Shown: positions 43,686-52,562 of the stretch, in pieces
Position numbering within the stretch: the first letter of the stretch is position 1
How the letters are laid out: every line of letters begins with the position of its first letter
Source: Bacilli bacterium
GTDB lineage: Bacteria; Bacillota_I; Bacilli_A; RFN20; CAG-826
DNA: 64,000 nt
Assembly: GCA_017445245.1 (NCBI GenBank)
Contig: JAFSUM010000016.1
Span: 31,201-95,200, forward strand
Direction of reading: 5' to 3'
Made by a program: the position numbers and the translations under genes
The notes under the pieces: model-generated
Told to the model about the DNA's origin: nothing
The model's database searches: none
Seen by the model: only the letters and a program-made list of their open reading frames with translations

Positions 43686-45395
43686 TTACTCTGCGATGCC
43701 GGTTTCTTTGTGAAGCAGCTTCTTGAAGCCGAGATAAGGCAAGGGCTTGGACAGGTAGAAGCCTTGGATGTAATCGACGCCAAGTTTCTTTAGGAAATCG
43801 TATTGTGACTTCGTTTCCACGCCTTCGCAGACGACGAGAACATGCAAGGACTTCGCGATGTCGACAATCGCCTTGACGATGAACCTTGACCCATGCCCCA
43901 AGTGGAAGGTCTTCATGAATACTTTGTCGATCTTCAAGACATCAAAGGGAATCTGGGTCAGCATGTTTAGGGTGGAATAGCCACTGCCGAAATCGTCGAT
44001 TTCAATAGAGAAGCCAGCGTCTCGAAGTTCCTGAATTCGGCCGATTAATTGATCGCCGTCTTTCGTATAGGCGCTTTCGGTAATCTCCACACTTATCATC
44101 TTATGGGAGACTCCGTTTTCCTTCAGGATTTTATCCATCTTGTCGATTAGCAAAGGATCGTAGAAATCGATACGAGACAAGTTGATGGAAATCTTCGGTG
44201 TCTTCTTGCCTAGTTCTTTTTGAAGCTCTTTAATGCATTCGGCGGTTCGGGCAAACACATAACGGTCCAGTTCTTCGATAAGACCGTTGTTTTCAAAAAG
44301 CGGGATAAAATCACCCGGGCTCACAAAGCCGAAGCGCGGGCTATTCCAACGGACGAGGGCTTCCGCCTTGTCCAAGACGAGCTTATCCCCTTGAACGTTA
44401 TATTTAGGCTGGAAATAGACTTCGAATTCCTTGTTTTTGATCGCGTCCTCGAAGTCATTGATGAGTTCTTGGTTATAGAGCTCCTGCTTATGCTGAATTT
44501 CGTCATAGAAGGCAATCGACTCCGTCTCGAGGCCAAGAATCGAAAGGCAGGTATTCATCGCGATCTGCAAAAGCGTGTTGACGGTCAGTTTCTTGTTTAC
44601 CTTTTGATAAATGCCGAGCTTGACCTTGGTCTTGAGCTCTTTTAGCTCGTCGGTAATGATGACCGCGCGAATCTCTTTGATGATCCAGTCATATTCTTCC
44701 TGAGCGGGAATGATGAGGTAGAACGAGTCCGCGTGGCTCCTAGCCGCGAAGCCGCCGTTTATGGCAGCGATTCGTTGCAAGACCTTGGCCATGCCGCGAA
44801 GAAGAGCATAACAACGTTCTCTCGGATAGAGTTCGCTCAAAATCGAGTAGTTTGAAAGGCGGATCGCGATCATATCGTAATCCTGAGGATTGTTGAGGAC
44901 CTCGGACGCATAGAGGATGAAGAAGTCGGGATTCAATAGGCCCGTCACTTCGTCCTCCCGGGTCTTGCTGATGATCATGTTCTTCCGATGCAGGGCCAAG
45001 ACGTTTTCGATACGGGCCCGGATCAACGCCTCGGATTCAAAGGGTTTGACGATGAAGTGCGACGCCCCCAAAGACAAGCATTCGACCTCGAGATGGCGGT
45101 GTTCCGTCACGATGATGATCGGGATGTTTTTAATGTCGGGATTTTGGCTCTTCTCCTGCAGGAACTTAAGCCCTTCTTCCGAACGCAGGGACAAATCCAA
45201 GAGGACCAAGGAGATGATGCCCTTGTCTTCCAAAAGCTTCTTAAACCCTTCGTCCATGTTGTTAGAACGGATAAAGGAATAGTTTTCTTTGTCTAAAGAA
45301 CCAACTAAGAAGTCTTGGTCGGCGACGTTCGCGTCAACGATCAAAATGGTGTTTTTTATTTGCTTTTGAATTCGCTCATCAAGGTTTAATGACAT
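43686..45395 (-). CDS. Response regulator REC-GGDEF(degenerate)-EAL c-di-GMP phosphodiesterase
   Basis: The 569-residue protein has a receiver domain (about 15-135; ILIVDANVADQDF, phospho-site in LVLLDLSLRS, KPF near the end), a GGDEF-like domain with HADSF instead of GGDEF (about 150-290) and a full EAL domain (about 310-560). EAL residues are intact: AEALVRW, INLSRIDF, EITESAY, DDFGSGYST, LKIDKVF, CEGVET and QGFYL. It should hydrolyse c-di-GMP under control of phosphorylation; no histidine kinase gene is in the window. TATAAA with extended TG lies eight bases before the ATG, so the transcript is probably leaderless. Confidence 0.9.
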   Translation of the reverse strand: MSLNLDERIQKQIKNTILIVDANVADQDFLVGSLDKENYSFIRSNNMDEGFKKLLEDKGIISLVLLDLSLRSEEGLKFLQEKSQNPDIKNIPIIIVTEHRHLEVECLSLGASHFIVKPFESEALIRARIENVLALHRKNMIISKTREDEVTGLLNPDFFILYASEVLNNPQDYDMIAIRLSNYSILSELYPRERCYALLRGMAKVLQRIAAINGGFAARSHADSFYLIIPAQEEYDWIIKEIRAVIITDELKELKTKVKLGIYQKVNKKLTVNTLLQIAMNTCLSILGLETESIAFYDEIQHKQELYNQELINDFEDAIKNKEFEVYFQPKYNVQGDKLVLDKAEALVRWNSPRFGFVSPGDFIPLFENNGLIEELDRYVFARTAECIKELQKELGKKTPKISINLSRIDFYDPLLIDKMDKILKENGVSHKMISVEITESAYTKDGDQLIGRIQELRDAGFSIEIDDFGSGYSTLNMLTQIPFDVLKIDKVFMKTFHLGHGSRFIVKAIVDIAKSLHVLVVCEGVETKSQYDFLKKLGVDYIQGFYLSKPLPYLGFKKLLHKETGIAE

Positions 45396-45430
45396 GGAAA
45401 TACTTTATAACACGGGGGCGCGTATGACAT

Positions 45431-45462
45431 TAAAAAGTCGCAAGTTCATTCGCCTTGCGACT
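45431..45462 (-). terminator. Terminator downstream of the RiPP/partner-switch operon
   Basis: AGTCGCAAG (45436-45444) pairs with CTTGCGACT (45454-45462). On the minus strand the stem is followed by TTTTTAATG. It lies ~180 bases beyond the phosphatase gene; the stretch between holds nothing I can recognise. Confidence 0.75.
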
Positions 45463-45640
45463 CCTTTGTCTCGTGGTTAATCTCGATCCGTCAGCACTTT
45501 CCGCTGCCAAGTCCGCTTCCCGCAATGGGGCATTTCATGTGTCTTTTTCGATTCATGTGTGGCGCGAAAAAGGTTTGAACGTATGTCGGGGTGGGCTGAG
45601 CAACAAATTCCAGACGCCTTACCGAATACGGCTTTTGCAT

Positions 45641-47485
45641 TTAGAAGGTCTTTTTCAAAACGAGAATGTTTTTGCCATTGATATGGTCGTAGGCATATTC
45701 CGTCATGATCTTTTTAACGATGGAGATGCCTAAGCCACCCACCCGAACATGCGGTTTTTCCGCGTCGTCTGTATTCACTTCCAGCTGGTTAAACGCTTTG
45801 GCTTTATCGACGACCGTAATCGAGAATTCCTTCGTGTCTTCATTAAACAAAAGACGGACGAAAATCGGCCCGCCCTTTCCTTCATAGCCGTGCCTGACGA
45901 TGTTTGAAAAGATTTCGTCCCCGACCACCAAAAGTTTGTTGGTAAAGCTTTCAGGGAATTTGTTTTGGTTTGCAAAGTCGCTGATGAAGCCCAGCATATC
46001 CACAATGTTTTCGATGACTCCGTAAAACTCTTTTTCGTTATACGTGTAGGAGCCGCCGCGATATTTCAAGGTGATGAACGTGATATCGTCGCTTTGAGGG
46101 GCGTCCTTCACGAATTCGGCAACTTCATCTTTAATGGAATGATGCAATTCCACGATGGACATGTAGTCCTTTTTGTTGAGCGCATTCAGAAGCCTCTCTT
46201 CGCCAAAGAACTCACCTTCCGCGTTTCTAGCTTCGGTGATGCCGTCTGTATAAAGGGTGAGGCAATCGCCGGGCTGCAACGTGATCTCTTCATCTTTAAG
46301 GCGAACGGTTTTAAAGGAGCCAAGTAGCAAGCCGTGCCATGGCTTCAAATACCTGAAATTGCCCCTGCTGCCCACGATCGGCGGATTATGGCCCGCATTC
46401 GCATAGACCATCTTGCCGGTGTTTTTATCTAGAATCGCCAAAAAGGCGGTGACGAACATGCCGGCTTTGTTGCCCTTTATGATGGAGGAATTGATCTCGG
46501 TTAGTATTTGGGAAGGGGTTTTGCCAGATGTCGCGAAATCCCTGAAAGACGTAATGGTCTTCATCATAAACATCGCGGCAGGTACGCCTTTATCAGACAC
46601 GTCGCCGATCAATAAGGCGACATGATTGTCGTCGATGTTGACATAGTCGTATAAATCGCCGCCGACTTCTTTCGCGGCTTTTAGCTCGCCGACGATTTCC
46701 ACGTCTCTAGTCGATACGAAATCATCTGGCAGCGTCTGCATCTGTATGTCTTTGGCAACGTTGAGTTCAGTTTTCGCTTTTTGTTGTTCGTCGTGGATAC
46801 GAACCTCGTCGTCGAGAAGCTTGTACGTTCTCCTATTAAGGAGGTTGGAAACCATAAAGAACAACGTCAAACAGGCGGCGCGCGGGAAATAATAATACAG
46901 CAGCACCTTCATGTAGCGGTTGTCCCCATGGGCAACGCGATCCGCTAAAAGATCCACCCTTTCTTGGAATGTCTCGACCGACCCTATGCTGCCGTCAGGC
47001 ATAATGACGCCGCCGCCGAATAAATTCTCGTCGAACTCACCGAAAAACATTCCGGCATACATGCAGATAAGCATTGCCACCAAGCTAACGATATAGATGA
47101 CCCTGCCGATCGTGGGGTTGTAATAATGATTCGCCATCAAAATGGCAAACGGCCAGAACAGCAAGGTATGTTTTGGGATCGATATGTTGAGGGCAATGAT
47201 GACGAGCAAAAGGGAAAAAAGGATGAAGTATTTGAATCCCGGCTTCCTGATCATCTCCGTTTTGACGAAGAACAACGGGATGAACATCAAAATGGCAGCG
47301 ACGGGGAACAAGATGCACACCACCAGGTAAAAATGATCCGGGATGAGAAACACTCTTGTTAGATACAAGATCCAAATGACGATGGCCAAAACGCCTGCCG
47401 CGGCATTCACATAACTCATGTGCTTATTCGCGTCAGCTTCGTTATCGTAGTACTTTTTGGAATACTCGAATTTTACTTTAGACAT
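45641..47485 (-). CDS. Membrane SpoIIE-type PP2C phosphatase fused to HATPase kinase domain
   Basis: The 614-residue protein has six membrane segments (about 22-225), a PP2C/SpoIIE phosphatase domain (about 235-445; AKEVGGDLYDYV, GDVSDKGVPAAMFM, LYTDGITEARN, SDDITFITL) and a GHKL ATPase domain (about 465-612; GDEIFSNIVRHGY and GGLGISIVKKI). This joins RsbU-like and RsbW-like activities in one chain: the phosphatase reactivates a STAS protein that the ATPase domain phosphorylates. The STAS gene lies 12 bases upstream. Both are in the RiPP operon. Target sigma factor or effector is not visible. Confidence 0.88.
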   Translation of the reverse strand: MSKVKFEYSKKYYDNEADANKHMSYVNAAAGVLAIVIWILYLTRVFLIPDHFYLVVCILFPVAAILMFIPLFFVKTEMIRKPGFKYFILFSLLLVIIALNISIPKHTLLFWPFAILMANHYYNPTIGRVIYIVSLVAMLICMYAGMFFGEFDENLFGGGVIMPDGSIGSVETFQERVDLLADRVAHGDNRYMKVLLYYYFPRAACLTLFFMVSNLLNRRTYKLLDDEVRIHDEQQKAKTELNVAKDIQMQTLPDDFVSTRDVEIVGELKAAKEVGGDLYDYVNIDDNHVALLIGDVSDKGVPAAMFMMKTITSFRDFATSGKTPSQILTEINSSIIKGNKAGMFVTAFLAILDKNTGKMVYANAGHNPPIVGSRGNFRYLKPWHGLLLGSFKTVRLKDEEITLQPGDCLTLYTDGITEARNAEGEFFGEERLLNALNKKDYMSIVELHHSIKDEVAEFVKDAPQSDDITFITLKYRGGSYTYNEKEFYGVIENIVDMLGFISDFANQNKFPESFTNKLLVVGDEIFSNIVRHGYEGKGGPIFVRLLFNEDTKEFSITVVDKAKAFNQLEVNTDDAEKPHVRVGGLGISIVKKIMTEYAYDHINGKNILVLKKTF

Positions 47486-47497
47486 TGCAAACCGCCG

Positions 47498-47797
47498 TTA
47501 TTTTTTCAGTTTTTTAATCTCCATCTCGTCTACGAAGCCGACCATTTCGAAAACATCGTAGACGTCGTCGGTCATGTTGATTAGCGCGAGGTCGTCATAT
47601 TGTTGCTTCAAACGCGAAACGATTCGTAATCCGGCGGATGAGATGTATTTGACTTTTTCAACGTCCAAAACGATGGAGTCAAATCCCTTGGAGGCGATGA
47701 TGCTTTGAATCTCTTTTTCGATGGTGTCGGAATTAAAAGAGTTGATTTCCCCTTCCAAATAAATAGTCAGTTTTCGATTCTCTAGTTTGTGAAGCAT
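47498..47797 (-). CDS. STAS-domain anti-sigma factor antagonist (SpoIIAA/RsbV-like)
   Basis: The 99-residue protein is a single STAS domain: LTIYLEGEINSFNSDTIEKE, IVLDVEKVKYISSAGLRIVS, with the phosphorylatable serine in YISSAGL, and ALINMTDDVYDVFEMVGF. In known partner switches the unphosphorylated form sequesters an anti-sigma kinase. It lies 11 bases after the second ABC exporter gene and 12 bases before the phosphatase/ATPase gene, so a complete switch is embedded in the RiPP operon. Confidence 0.92.
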   Translation of the reverse strand: MLHKLENRKLTIYLEGEINSFNSDTIEKEIQSIIASKGFDSIVLDVEKVKYISSAGLRIVSRLKQQYDDLALINMTDDVYDVFEMVGFVDEMEIKKLKK

Positions 47798-47808
47798 AAG
47801 GATCTCCT

Positions 47809-49992
47809 CTAATTCGTGGTATCAAGCCTTTGTCGTTCGACAAGTTCAGCGAACCTGCCTCCTTTATCAATCAATTCTTGATAACTCCCTTGTTCTATTA
47901 TTTTGCCACCCTCGAGCATCAAAATGCGATTTGCATTTTTGATTGTGCTCAATCGATGGGCAATGACGATTCTCGTGCAGTTGAGTTTGTTGATGGATTC
48001 GGTGATGTTCTTTTGCGTTTTGTTATCCAGCGCGCTTGTCGCTTCGTCAAAGATGAGAATCTTAGGCCTATGAACGATGGCCCTCGCGATCATAATCCTT
48101 TGTTTTTGGCCGCCGGAAATGCCGCCTTGGCCCTCGGAAATCACCGTGCCCATCTTCATTGGCATTTGTCGAATGTCGTCTGCGATGCTGGCAACCTCTG
48201 CCGCGGCCCACGCATCCTCTTCCGTTAGGTTAGGCGCGGAAATGATGATGTTAGAAAGGATGTCGGCGTGGAACAACGTTCCGTTTTGCATGACGGTACC
48301 AATGTTTCTTCGTAACGAAATCAAATCGACGTCCTTGATGTTATGGCCATCGAAATAGATTTCGCCCCCCACCGGCTTTTCAAAGCCAAGCAGCAATCTC
48401 ATAAGCGTTGATTTGCCACACCCCGTCGGACCGACGATCGCAACATATTCCCCTTCATGGATTTCTAGCGACAAGTCATTCACTACCAAGGGAGAATTCT
48501 CGTTATATCTAAAGGAAACATTTTCCAATTTGATGTCGCCTTTGATGTTTTCTAAAGCGATTTTGCCTTCAACGTTTTCCACCGCCTCGCGCAGGATGGG
48601 TCTAGCCATTTCGTAGATCGGCGAAACCGTAGCAAGAAGGGCAACCACGGAAGTCAGGGAGGTAAAGGCGCCGGAAAGGACGCCGTAGCTCGTCACAAAG
48701 GCCATGTAACTAGCGGCATCGACGTTGTTCTTCGCGGCAATGAAGTAAATCGCGATATTGCCTAGTAACGTGATTAGCAAACTAATAGCAGGGCTTATCT
48801 TAATCAGCAGAGGCGGATTGTATTTCAATTTGGCGGCTTTCGAATAAGCTGCCGCCCATTTGGCAAACGCCCTCTTCTCCGAACCAGATAGCCGAATCTT
48901 TTGAATGCCGTTGATCATTTCATAAGCGACGCCCGATTCTTTGGAGGCGAGTTGGAGTTGCATCGAAGTGATCTTCTTTTGATAAAAGGCCATGAAAACC
49001 GTAAAGGCGGCATTGGCCAACAAAATGAGGATGACCGGAAGAATCAAGGCCGGGGCAAAACTACCCATTTGGAATAGGTAAGCGATGGATGTAACCAAGG
49101 CGATAACGGTGGTAAACGCTCCGTTAAGGAGGACCTGGGCGAGATTGGAAACACTCGCAAACCTAGTCGCCAATTCGCCGGTGTTGTATTTCTTGAAAAA
49201 AGACGGTGGCAAATGCAATAGCTTCATCATGGTTGCTTCTTGAACCGACTTTTCGATTCGCATCGTGATGCGCACATTGACAAAACTTTGTATGGCCTTA
49301 GCAAGCACCAAACCCGTCGCAGCCCCAACAAGGTATAAAGAGATCGTGATGAATTGACTTATTAGTTGGTCCTGCACTACTTTGCCGGTCAATATCCTGG
49401 TTAGGTATGGAAGCAAGATGCCGACGCCAGAGACCAGCAAGGAGAACAAAACCACTAAAGCGACATCGAGCGGATGGACCGATTTGGAGATGTATTTGGC
49501 ATACTCTTTGATATCGATTTTCTTATTTGGCAACGGGCGATAGAAACTATAGGCTTCTAGTTCCAGTTTATTGACCAGCTCCGCCTTGATTCGGACTCTT
49601 TTGCCCGTTTTATAGTTGATGTAATAGTATTCTTTGCTGCCGAGCGGAAACAAAACGACCGGGATGTTGTTTCTTAACGTGAAGATGAGCAAAACAGAAC
49701 GGCCGTCGTTGGTGTACGAATCGTTTAGTTCAACCTTATGGTATTCGACGCCACATTGGCCCAAGGCATAACTCAGCTTTTCGTTGAATTTCTTGATGCC
49801 GACGGGAATGTCCACCATCTGGTGATGGAAAGTGGAAAGGATTTGGCTGATGGCAAAGTTTTCCCTAAGTTGTTCGACGCTTAAGTTATGGGGATTATCG
49901 ATTTTGATGCCCGCGAGGGAACTAAAAGAGTCTTCGAATGTTTTCGCATCGAGTTTCTTTCTCTTTTCGATTTGCTCTTGAAACCAGCCCAT
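47809..49992 (-). CDS. NHLM-type ABC exporter, ATP-binding/permease subunit without peptidase
   Basis: The 727-residue protein has a ~160-residue N-terminal domain that lacks C39 peptidase residues, six membrane segments (about 165-440) and a nucleotide-binding domain (about 485-720; GPTGCGKS, signature SGGQKQR, Walker B ILIFDEATS, H-loop AHRLST). It matches the second ABC transporter of Nif11/NHLP bacteriocin export systems (NHLM family), usually paired with a peptidase-containing subunit such as the one 13 bases upstream. The two probably form a heterodimer that exports cleaved peptides. Confidence 0.88.
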   Translation of the reverse strand: MGWFQEQIEKRKKLDAKTFEDSFSSLAGIKIDNPHNLSVEQLRENFAISQILSTFHHQMVDIPVGIKKFNEKLSYALGQCGVEYHKVELNDSYTNDGRSVLLIFTLRNNIPVVLFPLGSKEYYYINYKTGKRVRIKAELVNKLELEAYSFYRPLPNKKIDIKEYAKYISKSVHPLDVALVVLFSLLVSGVGILLPYLTRILTGKVVQDQLISQFITISLYLVGAATGLVLAKAIQSFVNVRITMRIEKSVQEATMMKLLHLPPSFFKKYNTGELATRFASVSNLAQVLLNGAFTTVIALVTSIAYLFQMGSFAPALILPVILILLANAAFTVFMAFYQKKITSMQLQLASKESGVAYEMINGIQKIRLSGSEKRAFAKWAAAYSKAAKLKYNPPLLIKISPAISLLITLLGNIAIYFIAAKNNVDAASYMAFVTSYGVLSGAFTSLTSVVALLATVSPIYEMARPILREAVENVEGKIALENIKGDIKLENVSFRYNENSPLVVNDLSLEIHEGEYVAIVGPTGCGKSTLMRLLLGFEKPVGGEIYFDGHNIKDVDLISLRRNIGTVMQNGTLFHADILSNIIISAPNLTEEDAWAAAEVASIADDIRQMPMKMGTVISEGQGGISGGQKQRIMIARAIVHRPKILIFDEATSALDNKTQKNITESINKLNCTRIVIAHRLSTIKNANRILMLEGGKIIEQGSYQELIDKGGRFAELVERQRLDTTN

Positions 49993-50005
49993 CTCTTCCT
50001 CCTTT

Positions 50006-52174
50006 CTAGTCGTTGGTGACCAAATTGTAATAAGGCCCTTTTAGAGCCATTAGCTCATCATGGGTGCCTTGTTCGACGATATGGCCTCTTTCTAAGACCA
50101 CGATCAAATCGGCGTCCCTAATCGTGGATAACCTATGGGCGATTACGATGGTGGTAATGCCCCTAGCCTTGATGGCTTTGACCACTTCGAATTCTGTTTT
50201 GGCGTCAAGGGCGCTCGTCGCTTCGTCGAGGATGATGATACTTGGGTCCGCTGCTAAAGAACGGGCGATTTCAAGCCGTTGCTTTTCACCGCCGGAGAAG
50301 TTCTTGCCGCCTTCCAAAACAGGGGCGTTATATTGCCCTTCCCTCGCCATGATGGCCTTGTGTATCTGCGCATCGTTACACGCCATGATGACTTCATAGT
50401 TTTCGATGGATTGGTCCCACATCTTAATGTTGTTGGAAATGGTGTCCTCGTATAACGTGATGTCTTGGTCCACAACCGCGATGGAGGAAGTAAAGATTTC
50501 ATGATCGATCTCTTCGATTTTTTTGCCGTTGAAGATAATCTCCCCAGACCAAGGAGAGTATAGGCCGGAGATTAATTTCGATAAGGTTGATTTGCCGCTG
50601 CCAGTAGAACCGACGATGGCCACTTTTTGGCCTTGTTTGATTTCTAAATTGAAATCAGATAACACGGGGGCATCTAATCTGGAATAGCCAAACGTGACAT
50701 GACTCAGGACGAGGTTTCCTTTGATCTTGGAAATCTCTTCCATGGGAATTTCGCGGGTTACGTTGGGGTCGAGGGGGTAATCTAAAACGTCGTCCACCCT
50801 TTCCATCGAGGTGCGCATTTCCTGTAAGGTTTGACCACTTGAAATGATCGTCATCGCCGGCGACATAAAGGAACTGAGCAAGCCTTGGAAAGCCAAAATG
50901 GAACCGACGGTGAACTCTCCTTTAATCGTGTAATAAACGCCTAAAATCAAAATCGAATAATTGGCAATCATCGCGATAAATGAGGGAATTAAACCGATTA
51001 TTGCATTGGTTTTCGCAATTTTCATGCGCTGAGCTACGACGTTATCTTGGGCCTCGCTCCACGTAGAGAAGTAAGAAGCTTCCGCGCCGTTGGATTTGAT
51101 GGTTTCAATCATTTCGATGCCTTTGGTGGTCAGGCCGTTCAACCTAGCTCTATCGCGAGATTGGACGCGCGTGATGTTGACTCTAAGTTTGGAAACATAA
51201 AACGAGACAAAAGCGTTAAGCGCCACCGTCGTAACGCCCACAAGAGTCAGAATCCAGCTCTTCGAAATCATGACCACCAAGTAGAAGATCAGCATGATGG
51301 TGTTAAACAGCAACGGGGCAAAAACGTTCACCAGCGTTTCGGCGATCGAAGCGTTTTCGGATTGACGGGATTGCAAATCGCCGACCATGCGCTGCGAGAA
51401 AAACTCGATTGGCATCCTTAAAATCCGCCACATGTAAGTGGCAGACCCCACCAAATCGAGCTTGCCCCGAATTTTATATTGGTAAAGCGCCTGCACCAAG
51501 GTGACGATAATCTGCAAAAATCCGATGCCCGCGAATATCAGGATGAATGGCAACAACCAGCCTGGATTATTACCGCCCAAAAGATAATCCACGAACACCT
51601 GGTTCACTACCGGATTTACGATGCCGATCAGGTAGAAAACAATTGTGGTGATAGCGAAAAAGGCGATTAACGGGGCGGCCCCTTTTAATCTCTTCTTTGC
51701 AAAGGCGAAGATGGATTTCCTTTTGCCGCCAGGTTCAAACCCCTCGTCAGGAATGATTTCCAAATAAATACCGGTGAAGGTTTTATCGAATGTCTCAAGG
51801 TCGACCTTGACGATGCCTTTCGCAGGGTCGTTAATGATCGCTTTCTTGCCCCTGAAGCCATTAATAACAACAAAGTGGCCGCCGCCCCAATGGATAATGC
51901 CGGGGAATTTGCCTTTTTCCCTGAGCTTTTGGGTGCTATAGGCATAACCCTTCGTTTTGAAACCGTATTTTTGCGCGGCAAGTAATACGTTTTTCGCGTT
52001 GCTGCCGTTACGGGAAACGCCGCAATCGACGCGGACCTGTTCAAGAGCAACCCATTTGCCATAGTAAGCCATGACCATGGCCAAAGAAGCCGCTCCGCAT
52101 TCTAGAGCCTCTAGCTGCATGATCAGCGGGGTGTTCGCGATTCCTTTGGTTTTTGGCTTCTTGATTTCTTTCAT
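50006..52174 (-). CDS. NHLM-type ABC exporter with N-terminal C39 peptidase (leader-peptide cleavage)
   Basis: The 722-residue protein begins with a C39 cysteine peptidase (about 12-140): catalytic Cys26 in LEALECGAAS, His in GGGHFVVINGF and Asp in NDPAKG. Six membrane segments follow (about 165-440), then a nucleotide-binding domain (about 485-715; GSTGSGKS, SGGEKQR, IILDEATS, AHRLST). Such transporters cut precursors after a Gly-Gly motif and export the core. All four precursors of the locus end their leader in GG. It lies one base downstream of the HlyD-like gene. Confidence 0.93.
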   Translation of the reverse strand: MKEIKKPKTKGIANTPLIMQLEALECGAASLAMVMAYYGKWVALEQVRVDCGVSRNGSNAKNVLLAAQKYGFKTKGYAYSTQKLREKGKFPGIIHWGGGHFVVINGFRGKKAIINDPAKGIVKVDLETFDKTFTGIYLEIIPDEGFEPGGKRKSIFAFAKKRLKGAAPLIAFFAITTIVFYLIGIVNPVVNQVFVDYLLGGNNPGWLLPFILIFAGIGFLQIIVTLVQALYQYKIRGKLDLVGSATYMWRILRMPIEFFSQRMVGDLQSRQSENASIAETLVNVFAPLLFNTIMLIFYLVVMISKSWILTLVGVTTVALNAFVSFYVSKLRVNITRVQSRDRARLNGLTTKGIEMIETIKSNGAEASYFSTWSEAQDNVVAQRMKIAKTNAIIGLIPSFIAMIANYSILILGVYYTIKGEFTVGSILAFQGLLSSFMSPAMTIISSGQTLQEMRTSMERVDDVLDYPLDPNVTREIPMEEISKIKGNLVLSHVTFGYSRLDAPVLSDFNLEIKQGQKVAIVGSTGSGKSTLSKLISGLYSPWSGEIIFNGKKIEEIDHEIFTSSIAVVDQDITLYEDTISNNIKMWDQSIENYEVIMACNDAQIHKAIMAREGQYNAPVLEGGKNFSGGEKQRLEIARSLAADPSIIILDEATSALDAKTEFEVVKAIKARGITTIVIAHRLSTIRDADLIVVLERGHIVEQGTHDELMALKGPYYNLVTND

Positions 52175-52175
52175 A

Positions 52176-52562
52176 TTATCTTGAGAACAAGAAGTCCATC
52201 GGTTTGACTTCCTTGATGACGATGTAATAGGCGTAATCGCCGTCAGCTAAAGAGAAATCGGAGACGACAGGTTCGTCGTCGTTGAACGACAATATTTCGC
52301 CTTCGATGCCGGCGATATAAACCTTCTGGCCAACTTCTAACTTCTTTAATGACGCTTCCTCCACCACCAAGCTTGCCTGGCCAGACTGAATACTCGCAGT
52401 GCCGGTCACTTTAATTTGGATTTGGTAAACGGATGCCCAAACGAAAAAAACGGCCAGCAAAAGCACCACGGAAGTCAAAACAATCCAAGAAATCGGAGAG
52501 CTGTACTGCAGATTCTTGTTTAATTCCTCGGGATTTGCGATGCTTTTGGTTTTCTTTTTCAT
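52176..52562 (-). CDS. Short HlyD-like secretion accessory protein of RiPP exporter
   Basis: The 128-residue protein has one membrane segment (about 28-48) and a small lipoyl/barrel-sandwich-like region (IQIKVTGTASIQSGQASLVV, LEVGQKVYIAGIEGEILSF). It resembles the ends of NHLM HlyD-type membrane fusion proteins, but the long coiled coil is missing; typical members are 250-400 residues, so it is a minimal form or a reduced one. The ATG at 52562 overlaps the radical SAM stop (ATGA); a start at 52589 would lie inside that gene. Confidence 0.7.
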   Translation of the reverse strand: MKKKTKSIANPEELNKNLQYSSPISWIVLTSVVLLLAVFFVWASVYQIQIKVTGTASIQSGQASLVVEEASLKKLEVGQKVYIAGIEGEILSFNDDEPVVSDFSLADGDYAYYIVIKEVKPMDFLFSR

